Notes under the pieces: generated by a model
Databases searched by the model: none
What the model was told of the DNA's origin: nothing
The model's input: only the letters and a program-made list of their open reading frames with translations
Translations under genes and position numbers: made by a program
From: Hanleya hanleyi
Lineage: Eukaryota > Mollusca > Polyplacophora > Lepidopleurida > Hanleyidae
Length of the DNA stretch: 64,000 nt
Assembly (NCBI GenBank): GCA_036873755.1
Contig: JAVTVY010020529.1
Coordinates: 1-64,000, forward strand
Direction: 5' to 3'
Shown here: piece by piece, positions 35,973 through 47,109 of the stretch
Position numbering within the stretch: the stretch's first letter is position 1
Layout: each line of letters opens with the position of its first letter

Positions 35973-36470
35973 AGTCTTAGATTGACCAGTTTTAATGAGC
36001 GCCACTTTCTGAGACAAGCTGGACTGGTGGCATTTATCACACATTGCAAAATAACAGTTGAATTTCACGTGTCAATGTTTCAATGCTGTTATAATGGAGT
36101 AATACAAAATTGTTTGCTCTTGCACGCTTTGGCTCTTAATATTGTAGTTGTTTAAGGTGGTGACCATGTGTTTATCGATCAGTCACGAGCTAAGGTTCAG
36201 GTGCGATGGCACAGCGGATCTGCATTATGTCAGATTATGGACAAACTTTGTACAATTACATTGGATTTTGTCGGATTATTGCCATTGTCTGTTATGGCAT
36301 TCTGTAATCTCCCCCCTCAGTGTCCTGTGACAAGGGTCTCTTACAAAGTGTCCCCAGCATACATCGCCATGACAATGCGACAAGACGAAAACTTCATTCG
36401 ATTTATCATGTTTTTCCATCTGCTGCCAACTCCTTAGCAGTAGTGTGATAGATCATTTTATTTTTTCCAC

Positions 36471-36900
36471 TGGGTTGTCCCCACAAGAATCGGTGAAAAA
36501 ATGGAAGAAACGTTAGGGGTTTTCATTAATCCCTCTAGAGCTGAGTCAGCGAGTGGACGTAACACAAGCCGTGCTTCCACTCTATCGGGCGTGCATGTGC
36601 AGGCACAGCTAGTTGCTGCGACACATAAAACTATTGTTCCGTCAAAGACAATATTGACATTTTTGTCTCCTGAGAACCAAAGTGCCATTGATTCCAATCT
36701 CACAGCTGTGGACGTGTTGGTCAGAGCTTCAGCGTTAGCTCCCATAATGTTTTTTGCACCCATCCAACTGCATTTCCAGCATACAGGCCAATTAGAAGGG
36801 TTCAGTGAATATCCCAGAATGCAGTGTGTGAAGTATGTGGACTGTCACTTTGAGATGGGTCAGATATCTGGAACTTGGTAGGCTTTGTTCCGATAAAATA
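36471..36900. other. Region open on both strands, unassigned
   Basis: A 126-codon frame on plus (36501-36881) and a 101-codon frame on minus (36458-36763) overlap. Neither resembles a family I know, and neither has signal peptide, repeat or catalytic motifs. G+C and CpG are a little higher than in the flanks, so this could be an exon of an unrecognised gene. The strand cannot be decided from sequence alone. Confidence 0.2.
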
Positions 36901-38149
36901 TTAATTACTGATCAGCCGTTCCCTGTGTGCATGCTTGTTGAGTTACATTGGGCAATTTAGAACTTTCTAGTAGCCAAACTTTTATTTATTTTTTTCATTT
37001 TTCATTTTTCATTTTTTTTTTTTTTTTTTTGGCAATGCCTTTCACCAAGTCCTTTGTTCAGATGAAATATTATCATTTTAGAGATTCTTTTGGGGGGGCA
37101 ACAGAATGAATAATACCCTCAAACTGTCAATTGGGAATTCTCAAATGACAATTTCTGGAGGTCGAAGGACTCACAATAGAGCGGGGGCAGCTTGCACAGT
37201 CGAGGTCCCGCTGTCTTTTGTCATCCTAACTGGCAGGGACAGTTGGCAATCAGGTTTTAGCAGCTCCATGTTTTATCCCTTCCTTACGAGTCTGATTATT
37301 CCATTGATCTTCCGGGATTACCTCAACTCTGTCTTTGTCATTTGCCACAGCTCTGGCACGACACTGGCAAAACCTTACATATTGCATGTCTTGGTCACCC
37401 AAATGTTAACGAGATGGAACGTGTCAGTCGAAGCAGTATGACAAGAATCATCATAATCTTGATAAGCTTTAATTCAACTGTTCTGTCCTTTCGACGCCTG
37501 TCCATTCTGAGGGAGGAGACCTTCAGAAATCTAGCTTAAGATTTGCAGGGACTGATCACTCACCACTTAACGCTTCCTCCATCTGATACCAGAGTAAAAA
37601 AATAGCTCTCCTAACTTGAAGTTGACTATCAGTATTAAATACATTACATGCATATATTACACTTTATATATAAAGTAGCATCACATGTAAGTTACTGTCA
37701 CATTCACTGCCCTCATCATTGAGGGTACATGTTGTACATGTACATCAGTACTTAACGTTACAAAAATTCTCTTGAAGCTCAGCGCTGCATGTATTCTGCA
37801 GCTCACTTGAAATTTCCGAACAAGAAAGCCCTGCAGAAATTCAAAATTGCTCATGATAAATAAACATAGCAGACACATCCAGCATTCATTAGGAAATCCT
37901 TCACAGAGAATCTTTGTATCTGTAATTGGGACGTACACAATAATTGCAATCTGGATATAAATAAAGCTGCATCTAACTTGGAAATTCTTTGATCCAGAAT
38001 TTCAGACATCGTTATGGAAGCAGAAAGTTGAGAAGAAGTATGTATAACTCAAGACGTAATGTTATGTATAAATATATGAAGTTGAATTGGGGAGAATTAA
38101 TGATATCCTGAATCCTACTAAGAACATGGAGAAACTTTTGTTCAGAAAC
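36901..38149. other. Interval without recognised gene
   Basis: A T-run lies at ~37009-37030. The 111-codon plus-strand frame at 37106-37441 has no known motif; its central part is G+C-balanced like 36471-36900. ACATGTA words and AT-rich DNA make up the rest. Confidence 0.3.
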
Positions 38150-38361
38150 TAAGGCCTTTTTTTTTTATTGATTGGTTTACGGATCCGCCGACCTTCATTT
38201 TGCCAAAAGTGAAATAAAAATAAAATTGGATTTTTGAAAAAAAAATTATTTCTGTCGTATCCGCCGATGTGTCACATTTGCTGACCTCTCTGTCGGAAGA
38301 ATAAAAACATAAAATTCGCAATATTGGTCTCATTTTAATACTTGCTGTGCGTAAAACATCT

Positions 38362-38370
38362 TATATAAAT
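38362..38370 (+). promoter_or_regulatory. TATA-like box upstream of the element ORF
   Basis: TATATAAAT lies ~170 bp upstream of the ATG at 38541. The following ~150 bp is more CpG-rich than the rest of the element, as expected for a promoter and 5' UTR. No transcript evidence is available. Confidence 0.4.
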
Positions 38371-38540
38371 TCTTCACGCTCGAGTTCGCACGAGTTCAAC
38401 ACTCTGCAGACATCTTGGTCTTGGAGGCGGGTTACTTCCCTTGGTTACAGTGGTGGTGGTTTCCGACTTCCATGTTACCTTCGGCTGTAGTTCGGGACCA
38501 GACATGACATCATTTCAACGGCGCAGTGTTTGAAGCCAAG

Positions 38541-38879
38541 ATGGCGGGTTCGGCCTCGCGGTGGTTTTCACTGACTCTTAGACAGGACGCGACCGTCCTT
38601 TTCAAGGGCTTTGTCGGTCCAGTAACTGCTGGGACGGTGGGGGACTTGGTCTTGAAGGAGATCAGTGACAACGACATATCTGCCGGCCTCAGTCTGTCCA
38701 AAATAACAGCAGGAAACATGACTTGTCCTGTCAACACCCCTATTGAAGTGTTGGTTTCACGCAAAGTGACTGATATTGTCGCTTGGTTGAAGGAAACGTC
38801 CACGACTGACACTGAGAATGAACAGGGAAGACCCTTGACAGCGTTAAACGCGTTAATGATGGCATCCATTTGTCATTGA
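38541..38879 (+). CDS. 112-residue protein of unknown function inside a Harbinger-like TIR element
   Basis: The ATG at 38541 has a strong start context (GCCAAGATGG). The frame also opens upstream at a GTG (38526), but ATG is the natural start. 112 codons run to TGA without interruption, with balanced codon use and normal amino-acid composition. The protein begins MAGSASRWFSLTLRQD. It has alternating hydrophobic strands, a VGDLVLKEISD helix-like segment, ITAGNMTCPVNTPIEVLV (a strand-turn-strand that could suit a ubiquitin-like fold), VAWLKETS, and a C-terminal LTALNALMMAS helix. No signal peptide, membrane segment, zinc ligands or nuclease motif. I do not recognise the family. It lies wholly inside the TIR element. 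It could be an element-borne accessory protein or a captured host exon; the abrupt C-terminus may mean downstream exons were lost. Confidence 0.6.
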   Translation: MAGSASRWFSLTLRQDATVLFKGFVGPVTAGTVGDLVLKEISDNDISAGLSLSKITAGNMTCPVNTPIEVLVSRKVTDIVAWLKETSTTDTENEQGRPLTALNALMMASICH

Positions 38880-39102
38880 TCTTTTGGTAAATGTCTTGTA
38901 ATTATTACACTGGCTATTACCTGGATTTGACATATCATTTTTTTTTTTTTTTAACGCCCTCTCCTGTCTAAGAAGTTTGTCAGAAAGTAAAAATAAATAA
39001 AGTGTGGAGGCTTGATTTTATTTTTATTTTTTTTCCATCCTCCGCCTTGACATTTTTGCCAGAAAAATCCGTAAACCAATTAATAAAAAAAAAAAGGCCT
39101 AA

Positions 39103-40105
39103 GAAGTTTGTAGACATGCACTGCAGACAAAGTGACCATTCATGGTGAATAAAAAAGTTTAAAAAAACTGAATGTGCTCAAACCTCCTCTCTCGTTTTTG
39201 TGTGTACAATCTGAAACATATAGAGTGTAACTCATGCTAATTAAAGAACAACATGGGTGTTTGTCAATTTTACTTCGGCAAATTGATTAAATACTAAGTA
39301 TTAAAGTAAGCAATTGAAGGATAGACGAAAGTAATGAATACATACAATAGAGGTTAAAGTTTACTGTGTGTATGCTGCACATCCATTCAAGTGTCACAGT
39401 AAACAAACATCATTCAAACACTGGATTGATCAGTCCATTCAGAAAATGAAAACTAAAGAATTCTACACCTCAAACATGTACTTAGCCTTCTGTCCAAAAA
39501 TGTCACAAAGCTCGTTCAAGAGATTGGACAGAATGTCATACTGGCTGTTTTGGTATTGTAATGTAATATCATGGTTCATTACGTAGATTTTATATTTTGT
39601 CCAGGCATAATAATATATGCCACCTACAAAGTTATTAGCATCAGTTGTGCATCATTTTGAAGTAGCAGTGACTGCCAAATTATTTTTGAAATCATGACTC
39701 AAACTCTGTCGGAAGCTGTGACCCTGTTATTCTGAAATCGCGATGTCCAATATTTTTCCCGCATTGTCGACATGTCCGTCCTCTTGTCACTGTAATCTCA
39801 TTCGACCATCTCATCTCGATTATTCCGTGGAGTCCTCAGTTCATCTTTTACTCCATTTCATGGGAATGTTGACACATCACCCAGCAAATTGTCCAAGGCG
39901 TAGTCATAGGTGACCCACTCTGGTCCAACACTGACATCAATCAATCGTGATGAATTTTTGTGTAACTCGGCTTCCAGAACCATAGCTCTGTGTACGGAGA
40001 CAAGAGATATGAGTTAACATAATTCCTAACATCCGTAATTATATTGGCACTATGTTCATATCAAGATTCTGTTTTGACAATTGCAGTGATGTGCCATATG
40101 TACAT
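39103..40105. other. Interval without recognised gene
   Basis: Mostly AT-rich unique DNA. The sequence TAAGAAGTTTGT just outside the element also occurs just inside it (38971), probably a local duplication. No gene found. Confidence 0.3.
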
Positions 40106-40244
40106 GCTGTACTGGCTGGGCTGATCAGTGTCCAGGATAATAGGAACTGTGGACACTCATGTTCTGGTACAAGTAGGCACCGTCGTGATATTACTGAAAA
40201 AATGTTGAATACCACATTAAATCCTACTCACTCACCCACCCACT
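40106..40244 (+). mobile_element. SINE fragment, type S2
   Basis: GCTGTACTGGCTGGGCTGAT, then GTGTCCAGGATAATAGGAAC, GGCACCGTCGTGATATTACT and tail ACATTAAATCCTACTCACTC. Colinear with 33399-33542. The 5' tRNA-like head is missing. Confidence 0.65.
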
Positions 40245-40922
40245 GTAGGCTACATTACAAAATTTGAGGTAGATGTACAGATTAGGTAGCTAGGGTACAT
40301 TAGTTCTAGTTATGACAATTAGATGGTTGAGTTAACCAAAGGAGTCTCAGGCCTGGAGTCCTCCCTCACTCCTAAATTGATAGAATCATTGGGAAAACAG
40401 CTGTAGGTATGAGGTCATACACACCTGCTAATCATGATTGCAGGAAAATGGGGACGTGTCTGAGAAAGTATGAGGTAACAGGTTGAAAGGAAACATCACT
40501 TCTCCGAATCATGTGATGTTTGTGGTAAGATTATCCTATATTAAATGCTTGGTTGTTTTAACTTTATTATTGAATAATATCATTATAATGACTTCATTGG
40601 GTTCTGTGTAATTAGGATGTTCAGATTTATTCCTGAAATCTTTGTGACAGTGGCAGCCCAGTACAGGATACAATCCAACAGCAATGACCCTGGACCCTTG
40701 AAAACTGCTTGTCTGAGAAGACAGTTTGCATTTGCAAACAGTTACTGAATTGTGGTGTGGTTTAGTGCCTACCCTGAGAAGAGCATTCAGTTCAGTGCTA
40801 TTATCTGAGAAGATCAATGGGTGCCAGGTGGTGATGTAGTCTTAGATACATGTATAGGGAGGTCATTTTTCTGTTACCATGTCATTTCAGCATGTGACAT
40901 TTCAGCACTAAATGTTGAGTAT

Positions 40923-41222
40923 AGCGGAACATTTCAGCAAGCCACATTTCGGCAACTTTACATGTATTTTACAGGCCAAAATATGATAAAAAAAATTCAA
41001 TTTTCGCTTTTTCTTTGTAACATACAGGGCTACCATACATGTATTGATGGGAAATTCTCGGAAATATTGACAAAATATCTCTGTAAAATCTTCCATATAT
41101 TTCTGTGCATTATATACATCTCATAACAAGTAATAATTTTTTTGGCCAGTTATAACAGTTCTTTTAAACAGATGTGGAAAACAAAGTTGCTGAAATGTTG
41201 TTTGCCGAAATGTCGTGCCGCT
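40923..41222. mobile_element. 300-bp MITE with ~40-bp repetitive TIRs
   Basis: Left end AGCGGAACATTTCAGCAAGC continues CACATTTCGGCAACTTT; right end reverse complemented starts AGCGGCACGACATTTCGGCA and ends AACATTTCAGCAACTTT. Each arm is itself two copies of ACATTTC(A/G)GCAA. A related ACATTTCAGCA at 40895-40910 lies just outside the left end. Target duplication unclear. No coding content. Confidence 0.6.
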
Positions 41223-41752
41223 CCACTTTGTGCCTAAATATCAATTGTTTTCGGGGTGAAACTGAAGCTGATTAACCTGGGCAGTATACTAAGGGACAGT
41301 ATTTGGTGTATTATAACCTAATAAAGTGAACATGTTAAGCTCATTTAGTTTTATTCATATAATGGTGGGTCTTGAAATTATAAAAAAAAAAAAAAAAATG
41401 AAACTGTATACATCATTCTTGATTTTGGTCATAACTCAGAACTATTTTAGCAGACATTGTCAAGTAGTCTTTGTCAATTCCTTAATCCATGATCACATAC
41501 AGGACTGTGTACTACAACCATCATGACCATGATAACATACCTACAGCTTAAATGACCCCACAGTTTCCAAAAAAAAATTAAAGCCCAGAAGAATTCTATT
41601 ACATTTTCTGGGGTTGAAGAGGTTGGCATGCATGTGGAGATCAACACTAATGGTCTGTGGTTTAAGTTGCTCTATGATTGAGTTGTCTGTGTGTATAGTA
41701 GGGGATAGCTTAAGGACCTGTCATGGACTTAAAAGCTAGACCTCAAACTTCA
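41223..41752. other. Interval without recognised gene
   Basis: Contains A-runs at about 41383-41398. No gene or array was identified. Confidence 0.35.
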
Positions 41753-41866
41753 AGTGTCCAGAATAATAGGAACTGTGGACACTCTCGTGTTCTGGCACAT
41801 GTAGGCACCGTCTTGATATGACTGAAACAATGTTGAAAACGACGTTAAATCCTACTCACTCACACT
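41753..41866 (+). mobile_element. SINE 3' fragment, type S2
   Basis: GTGTCCAGAATAATAGGAAC, GGCACCGTCTTGATATGACT and tail GACGTTAAATCCTACTCACT. A shorter copy of the sequences at 33399 and 40106. Confidence 0.65.
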
Positions 41867-42282
41867 CAAACTTCAAGAGTCACCATTATTTAAACCGGCA
41901 AATGCTGCTTCCATCAGCCTTCAAGGTGCCTTGCTGAATAGTTTGGCCTTGGAGATTTTTGGTTGGTGTTTCTTACACAGGCTTTCTGAGTTTCTGCAAG
42001 CCTCAATTCTTGTATCATGGCAAAAACTTATAAACATGGGCAGGCATTACCTACATGTACCTCAGAGCTGGCCATGAATGGCGAGTGATCACTCTCCTCT
42101 CGCCTCCACTCATCTAAAAGATTTGGAAGGAGAGCTATCTGGCACTCTCCTTAAATAAGTTGTTGTTAATACTGACAGGTTGAATATTTTGATATTGCTC
42201 TCCACTGCTTGCCTGAAGAAACTTGGAGGAGAGTATTCGGTAGCTCACCTGCATTTTGCTCATGGCCAGCACTGTACCTTGA

Positions 42283-42682
42283 CATCTTCATACCTAAGTC
42301 CACTTCCCCATTCACACTTCAAATTAGCCTTGATAGATCAGTCCAACAAAAGCATTCAAATCTGAGGTGTGAATTTCATCTACAAACCAGAGATAAGCCA
42401 ATCAGAATATACCCAGTGATTGTGTGTAGGTTGACATATTCTCTCAGTAGTGTTAGATGATTCCTCTCAATGTGGCAGTTAGAGTAGCCAGATACAAAGA
42501 ACAGCCAATCAGTATTACAAACCCACTCATATGGCACATTTCAATATTCAAATGGATTCGATGTTAATGACTTTTCTGACTATTTATAAATTCCTTCTAA
42601 CAGTTTGAGCCATTGGACTGATATATCAAAGCTATGATGATTCAAAGTGTGAATGGAGAAGTCGACTTGTGTATGAAGATGG
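42283..42682. repeat. Imperfect inverted repeat with ~65-bp arms and ~265-bp loop
   Basis: The left arm (42283-42346), with CATCTTCATACCTAAGTC and CCATTCACACTT, pairs with the right arm (42613-42682), with AAGTGTGAATGG and GACTTGTGTATGAAGATG; TTGATAGATCAGTCCAA faces TTGGACTGATATATCAA. About 80% complementary by eye. Probably a worn MITE or foldback; ends and target site are not resolved. Confidence 0.5.
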
Positions 42683-43244
42683 TACCCTGGTTGTGGATTT
42701 AACAGGGTTTCTACATCGTAATTCACTAAAATACTGTTCTCCGTGTATGTAGTAATATTTTCCATGCTGTTTGACATTTGAACCTCATGAGGTTTCATGA
42801 GTAATAGTTAAGCTACTGATTGTTCATTTTAAGCTGGTAGAGCCGATTTTCTTGAATTGACTTGGCTTGATCATTCAAATTTGTGCTACAATTTAAATAA
42901 CAGGAAGGAAATTCAATACCGGTATCCTTAAACTTAGGTAAATCCTTTGTTGGTGGCTGGGGATTTAGCTGGACAATATATATTTGCGGTGTACTTTCTT
43001 TATAGCGGTACTCCTTCAGATGAACAATGCTAGATATTGAGTATGCAAACTCTGTAGATTTAACAGGGATAGAGTTTCCCCATATGCTAACTCTTTCAGG
43101 GATTGAACAAAGCCAGATATTTCAAGTGGTCAGTTTGAAGGGCCTGGTGTGTTGTCATATTTCACGCCACTTGTGCTGTCCCCAGAAAACTGGTCCCTGT
43201 ATGATTTCAGGGCTCCTCTAGGATAGGTTTACTCCAAGCGATTA

Positions 43245-43484
43245 AGGCCATTGTCACTTGATTGGTTGTTTAGCATGACCTTGATTTCTTAAATAGACAT
43301 GCTAGATGCTATAATTATTGATTATTAATTATCAAATTGCAAACCAATTGTATATGAATATGAAGAAAATGATTTAAGTTTTACTCATGAAAACCTATAA
43401 ATCCCTCATCTGTTTTAATTATTTACCCTCAAAATATAGATGAGGGCTGGTCATGCTAAACAACCAATTAAGTGACAATGGCCT
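43245..43484. mobile_element. 240-bp MITE with 34-bp TIRs, flanked by an 11-bp direct repeat
   Basis: TIRs start AGGCCATTGTCACTT and continue (G/A)ATTGGTTGTTTAGCATGACC, one mismatch in ~34 bp. The flanks carry CCAAGCGATTA at 43234-43244 and again at 43488-43498, with AAT between the right TIR and the second copy. The interior has a secondary stem CCCTCATCT / AGATGAGGG. Part of the interior (AAATAGACATGCT and following) reappears diverged at ~46292-46360. Confidence 0.65.
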
Positions 43485-43861
43485 AATCCAAGCGATTAGA
43501 GATTGAGCACAGATTGGCCAAGACAGGTGAAACATTGGTTCATCAAACATAGACCTCATGCACACACATGTCCATGTACAACTGATTCATCATGCTCTCA
43601 TTAAAACTAAAAGTTCCAAGCATGAGTGTTTCTGTATTAATGTCCGCTTGTATTTTGACAGAGCTCATCAGCCCTGATCATGTGAAAGATGCTGTCAGTG
43701 CTTTTCACAGGGCTCACCTGCCTGGTTAAAACTAATTAAATGTTGATAATGTAATAGCCAATATCAGGCCTATCAAATCTGCCTGATGTGATTTCTAGAA
43801 TGCACAGCATGCAAATTGTTGATACATGTATGTTGGATGGAGGGAGATGTTTAGTTCTTAA

Positions 43862-44261
43862 AGTGATCGTAAACCCTCAAGTAAAGTTTCCATCAAATGA
43901 AAGACCATTGCAAACAGTGTGGAAAAATATTTATTGTAATTTTTTACGTTTTTATTGCACAGAGTAAACTGCAAATAAAGCATGGTATTCTATGGTGGTC
44001 TGTTGCAGTCATATTTAGGTCCAATGACTTCACACTGCCTTAATACATATATTTCAAACTGTGTATGCACTTTCCAATGCTTGATTGAAGCTTAAGGTGT
44101 GTTGTATACTTTCGGTTTCAACACACTCACTGTTCCAGTGTGCATGTTTCACCAAAATTGGGGACATGGTAACTCATAAAGTGTCAAGTCTATTTGAATC
44201 TTGCGTTTAATTTCCCCGATTTTGGTGAAACATGCATGTTACTTGAGGGTTTACGATCACT
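43862..44261. mobile_element. 400-bp MITE with perfect 23-bp TIRs and TTAA flanks
   Basis: TIRs start AGTGATCGTAAACCCTCAAG and extend to 23 bp without mismatch; the flanks are TTAA at 43858-43861 and 44262-44265. TTAA duplication suggests piggyBac-type insertion. Because TTAA is palindromic, a 2-bp TA duplication with longer TIRs (Tc1/mariner type) cannot be excluded. Inner inverted segments around CATGTTTCACCAAAATTG / GATTTTGGTGAAACATGC add to the hairpin. Noncoding. Confidence 0.7.
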
Positions 44262-44341
44262 TTAAATTCTTGTGCAGTGTTATCCCATCCAATCACTCTT
44301 ACTGTAATGTGCAAGTTTATTGGCTTATTTAGAAGTTAAGG

Positions 44342-44454
44342 ACCGCCTTAGTGAATAATATCATATAATAATGTTAGATGTTTGGTTTCAGACCATCAGT
44401 CTAAAACTAAACATCTAATTTTAGTAATGACACAATTTTATTCACTAAGAAGGT
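44342..44454. repeat. 113-bp imperfect hairpin (palindromic MITE remnant)
   Basis: Outer stem ACCGCCTTAGTGAATAA (left) faces TTATTCACTAAGAAGGT (right). Inner stem TTAGATGTTTGGTTT faces AAACTAAACATCTAA. Loop of about a dozen bases around CAGACCATCAGTCT. The length and stem suit a miRNA-like precursor or a tiny MITE. Confidence 0.6.
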
Positions 44455-46383
44455 GATTAACTCCATTCTAACATTCAAAATGATAATTATCCCCTCAATT
44501 CAGATGCAGAATTTTGTGAAAGGTTTGCAGGCCATTCTCGCGCATGCTGTTGTTTCACAAGTTGGAAGCTGTAAAAGTTCCACCCTCTGCGCGGGGAAAG
44601 AACCAATCGTTGCTCAGCCTGTAGCAGTGCATCACAAGAATGGGACGTTATGCACGTGAATGAAACCGACCACACCTAAATTGAATATTATCGTAAATTA
44701 ACCTCCATAGGTTTCGAGGTCTGGACCAATCAGTACATTACTGCAAGGCGAAGTATGTTAGAATTGTTCATACAACCCATCAGCTTGCATGCTGAAATGG
44801 TGTGATCAGATCTTAGAGAGTCGCATGCATACTTTACTGGAGGATGCTGATAAAAGCCATATATGATATCAGTTATATCAGAAACAAATAAACTAAAAGT
44901 TTGTAACATTAGATTAGCTAGACTGCGCTTGAATCTTATTGCCTTGCTGGAAAAGGTTGCTCAAACTCCATTCATTGGCTATAATTTTTATTTACTTTAT
45001 TATCTACTCCTGTTGCAGTATCAAGCTGTCAATCTGATGCCAAATTCTGAAATTATAAAACTTAGGTAAAATGATAGATGTTTTTGCAAAAAAATATCAA
45101 ATAGATGTACATGTAGTCCTGAAATACATTTAGAGTGTATAATTATCCCAACATACACTTGTTAATTAATTTATTTGACAGGGTCTTGTAATATTGTACC
45201 AGAAGGTACATGTATACCAGTATTATTAGAATACATGTGTTATAAGTTTATATTTTGGCTACCTTTTTACATTTTTTCACATGTAAAATCTCAAGATGAT
45301 ATAATTGCCACAATTATCGTCAAATTACCATTCTGGACAAAATGCAGCATTTACATCATACAATTTGGTGGTGTTTATGGTTACCGTGGGAACTGTTATA
45401 TGATACTTATGACTTTTTATAAAAATTTACGATGAGGTGATTAGGTTTATTGGTCGCATCATCGAGTTATGATTATCGACTTTGCACTTTCTGCCATATA
45501 AAGTTCTCCACAGACACTTCCTTAATGTTCCAGTAAATTGAATATACTAGAGCTTTTTATGTGACAATTACATGGTAATTTCTCTCTGAGTCATATTTTC
45601 GTTGGTGACTAATGCCTATTTTGTGGTACTAAATCTCAAATAAGTAGCTCTGGAATCATGCTTTTTTCATAAAAAATTGAGGACTTTTTACCCCTTTGGC
45701 ATGTCCAGACTGACTATTTAATATTTAACAGTACTGACCACTCATTTCCAGTCAAATATTTAACAATTTATAAATGCTCACACCTACAGGTACTTTAGTC
45801 ATAATTTATATCTTGTAGGCAGAGGATTTACCGAAATTGTAAGAAATTGTTATCCAATTCCTTTACCTACTTGTAATAAAATGTTTAATCTGATCCGTCA
45901 TGTACATACCAAATTTACACCACACTTGCATTTGAGCCTAAAGAATATGAGTGACCTTCGCCGGGTCATTGAGTCAAAGTACATGCACATGTGGGTTCAT
46001 CCATCAGCAATGTTTTACCCCCAATGTATAAGATTGACCAAGTTAGATGACCAACCCTGGCTACATCATTTAGAATTTGTTAGTTTTATTGATGTACCAG
46101 AGGCACATTCATTTAAATATTCTGTAACATTAATCTGCTGGTAATGAATTGTTTGTTTCGCGTTGCATTAATTAATGCCAGGAAGATTAATTTCCTGTAC
46201 ATGATGGCTGTACATGGATAGTCACACATATCCAGCTAATCATATCGTAGTTAGTTATCTGGTTGTTATATTGCCGAATCTTGCTTGTGAAAATAGACAT
46301 GCTGAGTGTGAGGATTATTAATTATGGATCCTGCAAACCAAATGCATGTAAATATGAATCTTTTTTGCACTTCAAAATCTTAA
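44455..46383. other. 1.9 kb without recognised gene
   Basis: A more CpG-rich patch at 44530-44660 has a 68-codon plus frame and an opposing minus frame, neither recognised. A 87-codon plus frame at 45881-46144 has no known motif. 46292-46360 is a diverged relative of the interior of the MITE at 43245-43484. Confidence 0.3.
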
Positions 46384-46440
46384 AGGAGAACTCATCTGAA
46401 CATGTTTATCTCTCTACAAATCTCTCTTCATGATTTGTTA

Positions 46441-46653
46441 GTGTTTTTCGAGAATAATCCAGAACGTGTATGTCGGAGATAGTGTTTTTCGAGAATAATC
46501 CAGAACGTGTATGTCGGAGATAGTGTTTTTCGAGAATAATCCAGAACGTGTATGTCGGAGATAGTGTTTTTCGAGAATAATCCAGAACGTGTATGTCGGA
46601 GATAGTGTTTTTCGAGAATAATCCAGAACGTGTATGTCGGAGATAGTGTTTTT
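46441..46653. repeat. 41-bp minisatellite, five identical units plus a partial
   Basis: Unit starts GTGTTTTTCGAGAATAATCC and ends GTATGTCGGAGATA. Units start at 46441, 46482, 46523, 46564 and 46605, then an 8-bp partial copy at 46646. All five appear identical. The 155-codon minus-strand frame that crosses it (46438-46905) is produced by the repeat. Confidence 0.9.
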
Positions 46654-46870
46654 ATTTCGTGCTAACCTACTGAAGGGCGCCGCCATTAGATATGTCAAGA
46701 GTTGAGATAAAATTATGTCAGAGTTGAGGGATAATGACGTCCGTGTTGCGTGTTGCATGGAAGCAACGTTAGCGTTGTGGCGAAGAACTTGTGACGCTTC
46801 CAATGACGTCGCTTCTGTTACGTCGCATGGAACAAGAGCAATGTCACAGCCCATGAAGCCGCCCTGTGGG

Positions 46871-47109
46871 GCTTCCGGGGATTGACCTGGGATGTCGTTG
46901 TGCACACCGCAGGTTGTGGAAAGAATAGGCCTCGGCTACTCAAAGAGCTTGTAGTAAGAGGCGACTAACTGAGGCACCCGTGGGGTTCCCGGGTGTGGAA
47001 AGGAATAGGACTCCACCCGGTTCCCGGGTGTGAAAAGGAATAGGACCCAACGTCGTGATGTGACTGAAATATATTTGAAATCGACGTTAAATCATATTCA
47101 CTCACTCAC
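46871..47109 (+). mobile_element. SINE, type S3
   Basis: GATTGACCTGGGATGTCGTT, CACACCGCAGG, GTAAGAGGCGACTAACTGAG, GGGTTCCCGGGTGTGGAAAG, GGAATAGGACCCAACGTCGT and 3' tail GACGTTAAATCATATTCACT ending in (CACT)n. The GGGTTCCCGGGTGTG block is duplicated inside. Full or near-full copy; three more copies lie in the window. Confidence 0.7.

Larger units (their letters stand above)
38153..39099 (+). mobile_element. 947-bp TIR element with TAA target duplication carrying an intact ORF
   Basis: Left end GGCC, ten Ts, ATTGATTGGTTTACGGAT; right end, reverse complemented, GGCC, eleven Ts, ATTAATTGGTTTACGGAT. The TIRs are ~32 bp with one substitution and one length difference. The flanks are TAA at 38150-38152 and TAA at 39100-39102. 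GGCC-type ends plus a 3-bp TWA duplication fit PIF/Harbinger. There is no transposase; a TATA-like box and a 112-codon ORF fill the middle. So this is either a non-autonomous carrier of a small protein gene or a deletion derivative. Confidence 0.7.

Noticed and set aside
46438..46905. 155-codon minus-strand ORF
   Set aside because: Half of it is the 41-bp minisatellite read in shifting frames; the rest is unremarkable.
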